From CAZTTG01 sp964615935 (GTDB lineage Bacteria > Planctomycetota > UBA1135 > GCA-002686595): a DNA stretch of 64,000 nt. The stretch lies in contig CAZTTG010000020.1 of assembly GCA_964615935.1 (NCBI GenBank), forward strand, positions 1 through 64,000. Direction: 5' to 3'. Below the pieces are notes generated by a model. It saw only the letters and a program-made list of their open reading frames with translations, ran no database searches and was not told the origin of the DNA. The translations under genes and the position numbers were made by a program. Positions 35,473 to 44,030 of this stretch are shown here, piece after piece (position 1 is the stretch's first letter; each line of letters starts with the position of its first letter).

Positions 35473-36418
35473 CGTTCTCTGGGGTGACGGGGGCGTTCTC
35501 GGGAAGGGGCACGTCGCCCCTCTCCAGGGCCAGCTCCGCCACCGACTTCAGCCCGGCCAGCGCCTCGGACCCCTCGCGGGCGGGGCGCTCGTCGTAGTAG
35601 TCGAACCAGGGCAGGCCGGCGTCGGTGTACTCTTTCGCGGTGGGTGGCGCGGTCGGGGGGTCCCCGCCGGTGATGGCCCGCCAGACGAGGGAGTTGGCGA
35701 TGTGGACGAAGCAGCGGCTGGAGTGCTCGAGGTCCCAGTCGTTCCAGTCGTACTCGTCGTCGTAGATCTCCTGGCGCATGCGGCCGCCGGGGGCGAGGGC
35801 CATGTCGGGCAGGCAGGAGCAGGCTTCCACGCTGAAGACCTGGTCCTTGTGGGCGAGGCTGTACCTTCCAGGGAGCCGCTTCCAGGCGCTGGCCTTCATG
35901 GGGTAGGCCGCGACCTGGAGCCCGCCGTGTTCGGCCTCTCCGGTGATCTGCTCCTCGGCCGAGTAGCCCGCGCCCAGGGGCATGGCGACGAACTGTCGGA
36001 TGATGCCCTTCTCGACGCAGAAGCCGTCGAGCCATGGCTGGGTGGGAACCACCAGGTAGTCCTGGTCCGGGTGGCGCGTGGGGGCGTCGGTCCAGATCTC
36101 CCCGGTGATGGCGTTGACCTTGCCGGCGGCCACCTTGAGGAGGAAGGGATAGCCAGTGGGTGAGCTGAGGTTCAGCCACAGGGCCTCGGACTGGTACATG
36201 GGCAGGGTCACCCCGCCGCGCTCGAGCCAGCCGGCGGGGACCTTCTTCGCGAAGTCGTCCACGTGGCGGATGGGGAAGCTGCCCAGGCCGGGCGGCAGGA
36301 AGTGCTCGCGTCCGTCGTCGGGGATGCGCAGCGTGCGCTGGAAGTCGATCTCCATCCGGGAATCGGCGTGCACCTCGGGGAAGGAGATGATCAGTCGGTC
36401 TCGTTTCAGCTCGATCAT
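35417..36418 (-). CDS. Conserved protein of unknown function, partner of an XRE regulator
   Basis: A 333-residue protein with no signal peptide and no membrane helix. I do not recognise the family. It is rich in beta strand and aromatic residues in the first 200 residues (MIELKRDRLIISFPEVHADS, LWLNLSSPTGYPFLLKVAAG, VVPTQPWLDGFCV), and ends in a basic helix (VIALRRKLKRDQVREGRF). No nucleotide-binding or catalytic motif stands out. It starts 18 bp after the XRE gene stop with a GAGAGGAAC site, so the two form an operon under the AT-rich region upstream of the regulator. Such a pairing suggests a toxin-antitoxin-like or stress module, but nothing in the protein proves it. Confidence 0.7.
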   Translation of the reverse strand: MIELKRDRLIISFPEVHADSRMEIDFQRTLRIPDDGREHFLPPGLGSFPIRHVDDFAKKVPAGWLERGGVTLPMYQSEALWLNLSSPTGYPFLLKVAAGKVNAITGEIWTDAPTRHPDQDYLVVPTQPWLDGFCVEKGIIRQFVAMPLGAGYSAEEQITGEAEHGGLQVAAYPMKASAWKRLPGRYSLAHKDQVFSVEACSCLPDMALAPGGRMRQEIYDDEYDWNDWDLEHSSRCFVHIANSLVWRAITGGDPPTAPPTAKEYTDAGLPWFDYYDERPAREGSEALAGLKSVAELALERGDVPLPENAPVTPENVIALRRKLKRDQVREGRF

Positions 36419-36436
36419 GTGCGTTCCTCTCTTTCC

Positions 36437-36793
36437 TTACCACCTGCCGTCGCGCACCTCGCGCACGAGCCTGAGCACGGCGCGGTCCGGCGCGCTGGCC
36501 AGCTCGCGCAGGAGCTGGCCGAAGAGCTTCGGTCGCCGTCGGATGACCCCTTGCAGCTCGGTCGACACCTTTCCCGCCAGGGCCAGCATCACGTCGGGGT
36601 CCTCCTCCAGCTCCCGCGCCAGGCGCAGGATCTTCTCCTCGGAGGGGGGGGCCACCTCGGCCCGCTCCACCTTGCTGAGGTAGGAGGGCTGCACCCCGAT
36701 CCGCTCCGCCAGCCGGCGGAGCGAGAAGCCCGGATCCCCCGCCCGGCGCTCCTCGCGCCGCTTCCGAACGTAGCCGCCGAATGCCTGGCTCAT
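36437..36793 (-). CDS. XRE-family helix-turn-helix regulator
   Basis: A 118-residue DNA-binding protein. The helix-turn-helix is at about residues 25-50 (SLRRLAERIGVQPSYLSKVE, then RAEVAPPSEEKILRLA), the classic lambda-repressor/XRE pattern. The C-terminal half is helical and may dimerise or bind the partner protein. The start at 36793 begins MSQAFGGYVRKRREE; an upstream in-frame start would run through the operator. It is the first gene of a two-gene unit and probably represses its own promoter. Confidence 0.88.
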   Translation of the reverse strand: MSQAFGGYVRKRREERRAGDPGFSLRRLAERIGVQPSYLSKVERAEVAPPSEEKILRLARELEEDPDVMLALAGKVSTELQGVIRRRPKLFGQLLRELASAPDRAVLRLVREVRDGRW

Positions 36794-36800
36794 GCGTTTA

Positions 36801-36830
36801 TTGTTTACTACACAGTACACACCCTGTCAA
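36801..36830 (-). promoter_or_regulatory. AT-rich promoter/operator upstream of the XRE gene
   Basis: This short stretch is strikingly AT-rich against a very GC-rich background. It contains the dyad TACT-ACAC-AGTA (36806-36817) and, on the minus strand, GTAAACAATAAAC next to the ATG. The position directly before an XRE gene is what an autoregulated operator would show. The exact -35 and -10 cannot be fixed by eye. Confidence 0.45.
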
Positions 36831-36866
36831 GCCCCAATCCGGCTCCCACTTCGCCCTTTCGGGTCC

Positions 36867-37373
36867 CTAGGGCCGCCTGCGGGGCCCTCTCCGGGCGGAT
36901 CGTGCCCAGCGCCCGGATCTCTGCCAGGCGCGTTCGATCGCCTCCGGATCGCGGGCGGCCGCCGTGCACAGCCGGTCGGGCTCGGGTCGGATCCCGATCC
37001 GCCCGAGGTCGAGGCGATCGGCGTCCCAGCAGGTCTGGATGGTCCGCTCGGCCCGGGTGCGCCCCCGGGTGTGGTCCCGGCAAGCCTCCACCAGCATCCC
37101 GAGCCGGCGCGGCTCGAGCGCGAAGAAGCGCCCGTTCAGCTCGACCGCGAGCTCCGCCGCCCTCCCCCCGTGCTCGGGATCGGACCCATCGTTCAGGCGT
37201 CTCGCGTCGTGCAGCAGGGCGAACAGCTCCACCACCTCGCGGTCCGCTTCGGTCACCCCGGCCAGCCCCAGCCCCGCGCTCCGCACGCGCGCCCAGTGCG
37301 CCGCCCCATGAATGCCCCGCCAATCCAGGGCGAACTCCGCCCGCAGCCTCGCGATCAACCCCCTTCGATCCAC
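36867..37373 (-). CDS. HD-domain phosphohydrolase-like protein
   Basis: A 168-residue soluble protein with the metal-binding pattern of small HD-domain proteins: HGAAHWARV, then LLHDARRLNDGSDPEHG, and a later DHTRG with CWDADRLDLGRIGI. The His, His-Asp, His and final Asp are all present, so a metal-dependent phosphohydrolase is likely. Nucleotide and substrate are unknown. The GTG at 37373 is chosen because sequence resembling the family begins there and no ATG is in a better place; longer in-frame readings upstream are low-complexity. Basic residues dominate the last 20 positions. It is divergent from the RAYT gene. Confidence 0.7.
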   Translation of the reverse strand: MDRRGLIARLRAEFALDWRGIHGAAHWARVRSAGLGLAGVTEADREVVELFALLHDARRLNDGSDPEHGGRAAELAVELNGRFFALEPRRLGMLVEACRDHTRGRTRAERTIQTCWDADRLDLGRIGIRPEPDRLCTAAARDPEAIERAWQRSGRWARSARRGPRRRP

Positions 37374-37648
37374 GAGCCCATCATACGTCAGCGCCGCTCG
37401 CCGGCGGCTTCCTCCCCCCAGGCGGATCTCTGCCCTTTCGAGATGTCCGCGTGGCGCACTCGGCCGGCCTCCGCCCTCCCCAGGATCGCTCTCGATACGG
37501 CAGAGATCGCATGGTGGGGGCGAGCATCGGGGTCCCTCCGCCATCCAGATGGGTTCTCTGCCGATTCGAGAGTACGCGGATCTCGCGCCTTTTCTCGAAA
37601 CCGCCGGTGTCGGGGGCTGTCCTGGGGGTGAATGCGAGAGGGGTACCG

Positions 37649-38347
37649 ATGGGGAGGGCGAGATCGAGGAGGGGTGAGAGGCAGGGGGTGCTCGAGTTCG
37701 GGTTCGGATGGGGTGGAGCGAGAGCGGGGGCGGGGAGGAAGCCGAAGGGGGAGCGGGCAGGGGTGCCGCACCGGACGAGGGCCTCGCTGGCCTCGCGCTT
37801 TCTCGTCCATGTCACGACGCGAATCGGAAAGGGGCTGCCCAGCCTGCGGAGACGAAGGACGCGGTTCGTGCTCGAGCGGGCATTCAGACGGGGAAAGGAC
37901 CGCTTCGGATTCCGGCTGGTCCAGTACTCGGTGCAGTCCAACCGCCTGCACCTCCTGGCCGAGGCGCGGGATCGCAGGGCGCTGTCGCGCGGGCTGCAGG
38001 GGCTCTTCGTGAGGGTGGCTCGAGGGCTGAAGAAGCACTGGGGAAGGAAGGGGACCGTGTTCGCGGATCGGTACCACGATCGGATCCTGCGGACGCCGAG
38101 AGAGGTGCGCGCGGCGCTGGCGTACGTGCTGCTGAACGCGCGGCGACACGGGGTCGGGCTCGTGGGCGTGGACATCTTCTCGTCGGGGGACTGGTTCAGA
38201 GGGTGGCGCAAGTACGACCGGAGAGGACCGGCGCGGACGAGCGCGATCGGTCGGTTCCCGCCGGTGGTCCTCGCGCGGACGTGGCTCCTGCGGATGGGGT
38301 GGCGGCGATACGGCCGGATCGGGCTGGCGGAGGTGCCCGGGGGGTGA
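37649..38347 (+). mobile_element. RAYT/IS200-like Y1 transposase gene
   Basis: A 232-residue single-strand transposase of the REP-associated tyrosine transposase type. It opens with basic GRKPKGERAGVPHRTRAS, and LVQYSVQSNRLHLLAEA is the HUH region, although the usual N-H-x-H is N-R-L-H here. VFADRYHDRILRTPREVR and ALAYVLLNARRHGVG, with the catalytic Tyr, complete the domain. RAYTs are usually single-copy, domesticated genes that act on short palindromic repeats rather than carrying their own ends, and no terminal repeats flank this one. The loss of the first metal His suggests weak or altered activity. The ATG at 37649 gives normal length. Confidence 0.8.
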
Positions 38348-38373
38348 GGCCGAGCGCTCGGGTTGCGCGACCG

Positions 38374-41300
38374 TCAGAAGCGGATCAGGCTGCCCGGCGG
38401 GATCTCCCGACGCGAGAAGTCGGGACCCTGCCAGCGCACCTCCAGGCCCAGACCGCCGGTAGCATTGAAGTACTCGATGCGGATCGGGTGGAGGCCGGCC
38501 CGCAGGCCGATCCTCCCGCTGGCCTCGACCATGCCGTGAAGACCGTCGTTCTCGACGATGCGCTCGCCGCCCACGTACAGACGGCTGCCGTCGTCGCTCC
38601 GGGTCCAGAAGGCATAGATGCCGTCGGCCGGAGCGCGCAGGAAGCCCTCGAAGACGAGGGCGAAGTGCTCGTCGCGGGTGCGGGCCGCCAGGTCGATCCG
38701 CTCCACCACCGCGGTGGAGGTGGACTCGCGATCCGCGAGCTGGTCGAGGGTCTGCCAGCCCGCCTCGTAGCAGGCCAGCTCGAGCCCGGGGAGAGCGGTG
38801 CCCGGCGCCGCGATCCCCTCCCGCAGGCCATCGCGAGACCAGGCGCGGAAGCGGGCCACCGCGGGAATCCGCCCCGGGTTCTCGGGCGCGAAGGCCAGGG
38901 CCGTGAGGGTGCAGGTGCGGGAGAGCTCGAAGGGGCCCTCGTAGAGGGTCGAGGCCTCGGTCGGCCGGCTGCCGTCCAGGGTGTAGCGGACGCTCGCCCC
39001 GGGCAGGTCGGCCTCCAGGACCACCCGGGTCCCGCCGAGGAAGTCCCTGTCCCCGGCCGCGATCAGGACCCGCGGCGGGGCGGCGAAGAGGGCCAGGCGC
39101 GAGATCAGGGGACAGGCGCGCGAGTCCTCGATCGAGAGCCGCACCCGATCGGCGCGGATCGGCTCGGTGCGCAGGATGCGCTGGTAGCCGATCGTGGTGC
39201 CGGCGCCGATCTCGCGCCACTCGCCCTCTGAGCGGGCCTCCACCCGGAAGCGCGCGACGCGCTGGCCGAGGGCGATGGGCTCCTGGATCAGGACGCGGTT
39301 GAAGACCACCGGCGGTTCCAGCTCCAGCTCCAGGTCCGCGGCGAGGACGCCGTCCTCGGCGGCCCAGTACGCATCCGTGTCGCCGTCCAGGACGCGCCCG
39401 GGCGCGAACCGCCACCCGCCGCGCACGCTCGAGGCGCTGGCCCGCGCCCCCTCGGCCAGGTCCCGATCGAAGGTGGCGCGGATCAGGGCGCCCATCTCGA
39501 GCAGGCGCGCGGCGTCGTTCTCGTGCACCAGCCCGCGCCGATCCACCGGGAGGTTGAGCAGGAGGTTGGCGTTGCGCCCCACCGAGCCGTAGTAGATGTC
39601 CATCAACTGCTCGAGGCTCTTCACCCGATCGTCTTGCTCGGCGTGGTAGTACCAGCCCGGCCGGATCGAGACGTCGCACTCGGCCGGGATCCAGTGGGTC
39701 CCGTCCCTGTGCCCCCGGTTCAGCTCGGCCGGCTTCTCGCCCGAGCCCGCGATGTAGTCCTCACCCCGGAACATCGACCAGTTGGTCTCCCCCGCGTAGC
39801 CGGCCTCGTTGCCCACCCATCGCAGGTCGGGGCGGTTGCCGTGGAAGATCACCGCCTCCGGCTGCAGCTCGCGGACCACGTCCCGGAAGCCGTCCCAGTC
39901 GTAGACCTGCCGGCGGCCGTTGGGACCCTCCCCACAGGCCCCGTCGAACCACACCTCGAACACCGGACCGTAGCCCGAGAGGGTCTCGCCGAGCTGCCTC
40001 TCGAAGAACTCGTTGTAGACCGGTGAGTTGCCGTAGTCGGGGTGGTTGCGATCCCAGGGCGACATGTACACGCCCAGCCTCAGCCCGTACTCGGCGCAGG
40101 CCGCGGAGAGCTCCGCCAGCACGTCGCCCCGCCCCTCCTTCCACCCGGACGAGGCCACGTCGTGCTCGGTGTAGGCCGAGGGCCACAGGCAGAAGCCATC
40201 GTGGTGCTTGACGGTGAGGATGATCGCGGTCATCCCCGCCTCGCTGGCGAGCCGCGCCCACTGGCGGCAGTCGAGGGCCGTGGGGTGGAAGGCCTCGGGT
40301 CCCTCGGTCCCGTGCCCCCACTCGGCCCCCGTGAAGGTGTTCATGTTGAAGTGGACGAAGGCATAGAACTCGAGCTCCTGCCAGGCGAGCTGCTGCGGGC
40401 TGGGCAGGGGCGGCAGGGGCTCGGGGGGAGCCGCCGGCGGGCGGATGCGGGCCTGCTGGCCGGTGGCGGTGACCACCGGGTACTGGGCGTCCATGGCCTC
40501 GAGGCGCTCGACGAGCTCGTCGGCCAGCCCGGCCAGGCGCTCCGGCTCGGCCGCGGCCAGGTCATGCTCCTCGCCGATGTCGGCGGCGAGATCGTAGAGC
40601 TCCCACTTCTCGCGATCGTAGAAGTAGATGGCCTTGAAGCGTCCGGCGCGGATGGCGCTGAAGGGCCCGTAGCCGTGCTGGATGGTCCCCGCTCCGTAGT
40701 TGATGAAGTGGGGGTAGTGGAAGACCAGCGGGCCGGGTCGATCCGAGCTCGGCCGGCCGGTCACGAGACCGGTGACGTCGAATCCATCGAGCGGCATGCC
40801 CCGCGCCTCAAGGTCGTCCATCCCGGCCCAGCCGCAGAGGGTGGGCAGGACGTCGTCGATCAGGACCAGCCCGTGGCTGATCGATCCCGGCTCGATGGGG
40901 ATGCGCCGCTGGAGCGCGCAGTCCGCATCCCGCTCGGCCCAGGAGACGATCATGGGGACGCGCACTCCCCCCTCGTAGGCCGAGCACTTGCCGCTGCGCA
41001 GGGGCCGGTTGTGGGTGTAGTGCCCCGTGCCCATGGGGGTCCGCCCGCGCGGGCCGTGGGCCAGGCCGCCGTTGTCCGAGAGGAAGAGCACGATCGTCTC
41101 CCGCGCGACGCCGAGCTCGCCCAGCCGATCGAGGATCGCGCCCAGGCTCGCGTCCATTCCCTCGATCATGGAGGCGTAGACCGCCTCCTGGGGGTCGAGC
41201 CCCTCCATGTCCCGATAGGCCTGGACGAAGCGCCGGTCCGGCTCCAGCGGGGCGTGGACCGCGTAGTGGGACATGTACAGGAAGAAGGGCTGCTCGCGCG

Positions 41301-42000
41301 TCACCGCCTCCTCCACGGACCGCAGCGCCTCGATCGTCAGCGCCTGGGCGAGCTCGACCTCCTTCCCGCAGTACTCCTCCAGCCCCGGGACGTCCCAGAT
41401 CCGATCGCCCTGGCGCCAGGCGGCAGAGAAGTCGCGGTCCCCGTGATGGCTGCCGGGACCGCCGGCGGCGTGGCCGGCGACGTTCACGTCGAAGCCCAGC
41501 GTGCGGGGATCCTCCCCCGGGGTGCCCTTGGCGCCGAAGTGCGCCTTGCCCACGTGGATGGTGCGGTAGCCCCGCTCGCGCAGGAGGCCGGGCAGGGTGG
41601 GCGTGCCCGGCTGCCAGCCGTCGACCCTCCAGGGTGGCGACTGCATGCCCGCGGCGTGCTGGGAGGGGTCCTTGCCCGGCCTCAGGGTCCACTGCGTGAC
41701 GCGGTGGCGAGCGGCGTTCTGGCCGGTCAGGATGCTCGTGCGCGTGGGCGAGCACAGGGGACAGGCGTAGGCCTGCGCAAAGCGGACCCCGCTCTCGGCC
41801 AGGCGCTCCATGGCCGGAGTGCGGTAGAGGTCGTTGAAGGGAGTCCGCTCGGCGTGGAAGGGGACCGAGGTGTCCTGCCAGCCCATGTCGTCCACCAGGA
41901 AGAGGACGATGTTGGGGGGGCGCTCGTCCAGCCGTGCTCCCAGGGAGGTCGAAAGGGCAAAGATCAGGAGGAGGGTGAGGAGGCTTCTCGAGGTGCTCAT
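38374..42000 (-). CDS. Secreted S1 sulfatase fused to a GH29 alpha-L-fucosidase, with F5/8C, CHB_HEX_C and PA14-like modules
   Basis: One 1208-residue exported polypeptide holding two enzymes. A signal peptide (LLTLLLIFALSTSLGA) leads to a type I sulfatase (about 28-505) with Cys83 in CSPTRTSILTG and FLSDNGG near 307. A Pro-rich linker (about 519-536) joins a GH29 fucosidase of the GH29-B pattern (about 540-845): TVKHHDGFCLWPSAY, MSPWDRNHPDYG and EVWFDGACGEGPNG, with Asp686 the expected nucleophile. An F5/8-type-C-like domain (about 850-975), a chitobiase-like beta domain (about 980-1052) and a PA14-like module (about 1075-1205) follow. It should desulfate and release terminal fucose from a sulfated glycan such as fucoidan or a mucin. 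The same-strand gene upstream is a secreted amidohydrolase. Confidence 0.92.
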   Translation of the reverse strand: MSTSRSLLTLLLIFALSTSLGARLDERPPNIVLFLVDDMGWQDTSVPFHAERTPFNDLYRTPAMERLAESGVRFAQAYACPLCSPTRTSILTGQNAARHRVTQWTLRPGKDPSQHAAGMQSPPWRVDGWQPGTPTLPGLLRERGYRTIHVGKAHFGAKGTPGEDPRTLGFDVNVAGHAAGGPGSHHGDRDFSAAWRQGDRIWDVPGLEEYCGKEVELAQALTIEALRSVEEAVTREQPFFLYMSHYAVHAPLEPDRRFVQAYRDMEGLDPQEAVYASMIEGMDASLGAILDRLGELGVARETIVLFLSDNGGLAHGPRGRTPMGTGHYTHNRPLRSGKCSAYEGGVRVPMIVSWAERDADCALQRRIPIEPGSISHGLVLIDDVLPTLCGWAGMDDLEARGMPLDGFDVTGLVTGRPSSDRPGPLVFHYPHFINYGAGTIQHGYGPFSAIRAGRFKAIYFYDREKWELYDLAADIGEEHDLAAAEPERLAGLADELVERLEAMDAQYPVVTATGQQARIRPPAAPPEPLPPLPSPQQLAWQELEFYAFVHFNMNTFTGAEWGHGTEGPEAFHPTALDCRQWARLASEAGMTAIILTVKHHDGFCLWPSAYTEHDVASSGWKEGRGDVLAELSAACAEYGLRLGVYMSPWDRNHPDYGNSPVYNEFFERQLGETLSGYGPVFEVWFDGACGEGPNGRRQVYDWDGFRDVVRELQPEAVIFHGNRPDLRWVGNEAGYAGETNWSMFRGEDYIAGSGEKPAELNRGHRDGTHWIPAECDVSIRPGWYYHAEQDDRVKSLEQLMDIYYGSVGRNANLLLNLPVDRRGLVHENDAARLLEMGALIRATFDRDLAEGARASASSVRGGWRFAPGRVLDGDTDAYWAAEDGVLAADLELELEPPVVFNRVLIQEPIALGQRVARFRVEARSEGEWREIGAGTTIGYQRILRTEPIRADRVRLSIEDSRACPLISRLALFAAPPRVLIAAGDRDFLGGTRVVLEADLPGASVRYTLDGSRPTEASTLYEGPFELSRTCTLTALAFAPENPGRIPAVARFRAWSRDGLREGIAAPGTALPGLELACYEAGWQTLDQLADRESTSTAVVERIDLAARTRDEHFALVFEGFLRAPADGIYAFWTRSDDGSRLYVGGERIVENDGLHGMVEASGRIGLRAGLHPIRIEYFNATGGLGLEVRWQGPDFSRREIPPGSLIRF

Positions 42001-42020
42001 GAGTCCAGGCGCTCCCGCGC

Positions 42021-43769
42021 TCAGCGCCTCCCGCGAAACTCCAGAACCCCGAAGCGCTCGGGAGCGTGGAAGGAGCCCCCCAGGACCGGGCGCCAGCACA
42101 GGAAGGCCCGATTGGCGCGATCGCAGCGATACAGGTTCATGCGCCACCGCGTGCCGACCCCGGGGGCCGGGGCGTCGAAGGCCCTCAGGGGGATCCGCAG
42201 CGCCGTCGTCCAGCGCCCGGCCTCCTCGTCCACCTCCGTCCGGTTGGTGAAGCGGCTGCTCCAGGCGAGGTCCTTGTCGGGGAGGTCGATCAGGAGATCG
42301 AGCTGCTCCCCGGTGGGCGCCACCTCGAGCTCCACGTAGCGCCCGGGCTCGTCCGGCCAGGCGCCGATGAAGGCCTCCACCACGTCGCGATCCCACAGGC
42401 CCGCGCGCTCGTCGGGGGGAGGCGCGGTGTCGAACACGGTCAGCTCCGTGAAGGGGCACTCGTAGCGCAGGTAGAGGTGGTCCTCCGACCACAGGAGGCG
42501 GACCTCGGTGGAGAGCTCGAGCCGCACCGCCCCGCCGGCCGCCTCGCTCTCGATCCAGGTGGGCCGGGCACGCTCCCACGCCGGGTGATCGAGGCGCAGA
42601 TCGAAGTCCTCGTCGATCCGGTACGCCCCCGCGACCGGCGCTGGCAGCGAGCGCGCCAGGAGCCGGCGGGCGTTGTCGAAGTAGACCTTGCGCAGGATCG
42701 CGTCCGGCAGGCCGATGGCGTCGATGGTCCAGTCGCCCTGGATGGGCGTCATGTGCTCGAAGTCGCGATCGTCGGTCTCCATCCAGCGCCAGGTCTTGCG
42801 GTAGAAGTCCACCGCGTCCTCGTCCGTGGGAGGCGGGCCCGAGCCGCCCGAGCCCAGGATGAGCTGGTCGTAGACCATGAAGTCGGTGCCGAAGAGGATG
42901 CGGTCCTGGTGGCGCGTGAAGAGCGCGCGCAGAAGCTCCGGGTCGTGCCGCCCCAGCTCGGGCACCCGCGCGGCGAGGTCCACGATCATGTTCGGGTAGC
43001 GGTCCAGCCAGCGCCCCACCTGGGCCACGTCCTCGGGGTTGTTGCCGAAGTGGACGCACAGGAAGGTGGTCTGCGGATGCCGCTCGATCACCCGGTTGCG
43101 GGCCTCCAGGAGCGCCTCGCGGGAGGGGTACTTCTCGGGATCCCCGAACCACCAGCTCTCGTGGTCCTTCAGCTCCTCCCAGCGCTCGTTGCTCGGCTCG
43201 AAGGGCTCCCAGAAGGCCTTGGGGTCGGACACGTGAATGGAGACCGGCATGCCCAGCTCGCCGCAGCGCCGCCACACCGGGTCCAGCTCGGGGTCGTCCA
43301 CGGCGATCAGCTTTCCGGCGCCGTCCCGCAGGTAGAGGCCCAGCCGCTTGTACTCCTTGAGCCCGGCCGCCCCCAGGCGGACGCCCTCGTCGATCTGGGC
43401 GGCCGCCCGCTCGCCGAAGCCATCCTCGTCCCAGCCGGCGTAGTCCAGGCTCATGTACTGGACGAAGCGTCCGGGCGCGCGCTCCTCGAAGAATGCCACG
43501 TTGCGCTCCAGGGCCGAGGGAGCCTCGCCCCCCCGCGTGACCGTGCCCCCGGAGAGGTTCACCGCGACCCCCAGGCCCACGGCGTCCATGATCGATACGG
43601 CCCGGTCGATGTGGGCCGCGCTGCCTCCGATGTGGACGTGCAGGTCGATGGTGCGGAGCTCGCCGCGCCACGACTCGGCCACCGGGGAGAGGGGACCGCC
43701 CTCCTGGCTCGCGCCCGAGCCCGAGAGGAGGAGGAGCGACATTGCTGAGAGAGTGAAGCGCTGGAGCAT
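42021..43769 (-). CDS. Secreted amidohydrolase-2 family protein with CBM9-like tail
   Basis: A 582-residue exported protein; GGGAGG lies about 6 nt before the ATG and the leader is FTLSAMSLLLLSGSGAS. Residues about 38-360 form a TIM-barrel metal hydrolase of the amidohydrolase-2 type: IDLHVH at 41-46, VSIHVSDP, FLCVHFGNN and RILFGTDFMV. The last 200 residues resemble the family-9-like carbohydrate-binding domain (LYLRYECPFTEL, GLWDRDVVEAFIGAW). The barrel family includes L-fuconolactonases and aromatic decarboxylases. Placed between a fucosidase fusion and a sugar-type symporter, a sugar-acid lactonase role is tempting, but known lactonases are cytosolic and shorter, so this is only a lead. 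Confidence 0.75.
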   Translation of the reverse strand: MLQRFTLSAMSLLLLSGSGASQEGGPLSPVAESWRGELRTIDLHVHIGGSAAHIDRAVSIMDAVGLGVAVNLSGGTVTRGGEAPSALERNVAFFEERAPGRFVQYMSLDYAGWDEDGFGERAAAQIDEGVRLGAAGLKEYKRLGLYLRDGAGKLIAVDDPELDPVWRRCGELGMPVSIHVSDPKAFWEPFEPSNERWEELKDHESWWFGDPEKYPSREALLEARNRVIERHPQTTFLCVHFGNNPEDVAQVGRWLDRYPNMIVDLAARVPELGRHDPELLRALFTRHQDRILFGTDFMVYDQLILGSGGSGPPPTDEDAVDFYRKTWRWMETDDRDFEHMTPIQGDWTIDAIGLPDAILRKVYFDNARRLLARSLPAPVAGAYRIDEDFDLRLDHPAWERARPTWIESEAAGGAVRLELSTEVRLLWSEDHLYLRYECPFTELTVFDTAPPPDERAGLWDRDVVEAFIGAWPDEPGRYVELEVAPTGEQLDLLIDLPDKDLAWSSRFTNRTEVDEEAGRWTTALRIPLRAFDAPAPGVGTRWRMNLYRCDRANRAFLCWRPVLGGSFHAPERFGVLEFRGRR

Positions 43770-43823
43770 CGTGTGCCTCCCATCGGCTCGTGCCTCCCCG
43801 CGCCAGCGCGGCGCTCCGGGGAG

Positions 43824-44030
43824 TCAGAGGAGGAAGTATAGAGCCACCTGGATCGCGGCCAGCGGCAGGACCCACAAACGCAGGTCCCGCCAGCGCGCGC
43901 GGTCGGGGGCGCCCTCCAGGACCCGCTCGAGGGGGCGGGTCCAGACCCAGAGCGCGATGGCGATCCAGGCCAGGGCGTGCAGCCAAGCGCCCCAGCGGGG
44001 CGACACTCCCGCGAGCCACTCAAAGTCCAT
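43824..44030 (-). CDS. Small two-helix membrane protein coupled to the symporter
   Basis: A 68-residue protein with two hydrophobic helices (about 12-30 LHALAWIAIALWVWT and 50-68 LRLWVLPLAAIQVALYFLL) joined by a charged loop (ERVLEGAPDRARWRD). Its ATG overlaps the end of the sodium symporter gene by 11 bases, so it is translated from the same message. Some SSS transporters have a small accessory membrane subunit encoded in this way; sequence alone does not link it to a named family. It may stabilise the symporter. Confidence 0.6.
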   Translation of the reverse strand: MDFEWLAGVSPRWGAWLHALAWIAIALWVWTRPLERVLEGAPDRARWRDLRLWVLPLAAIQVALYFLL

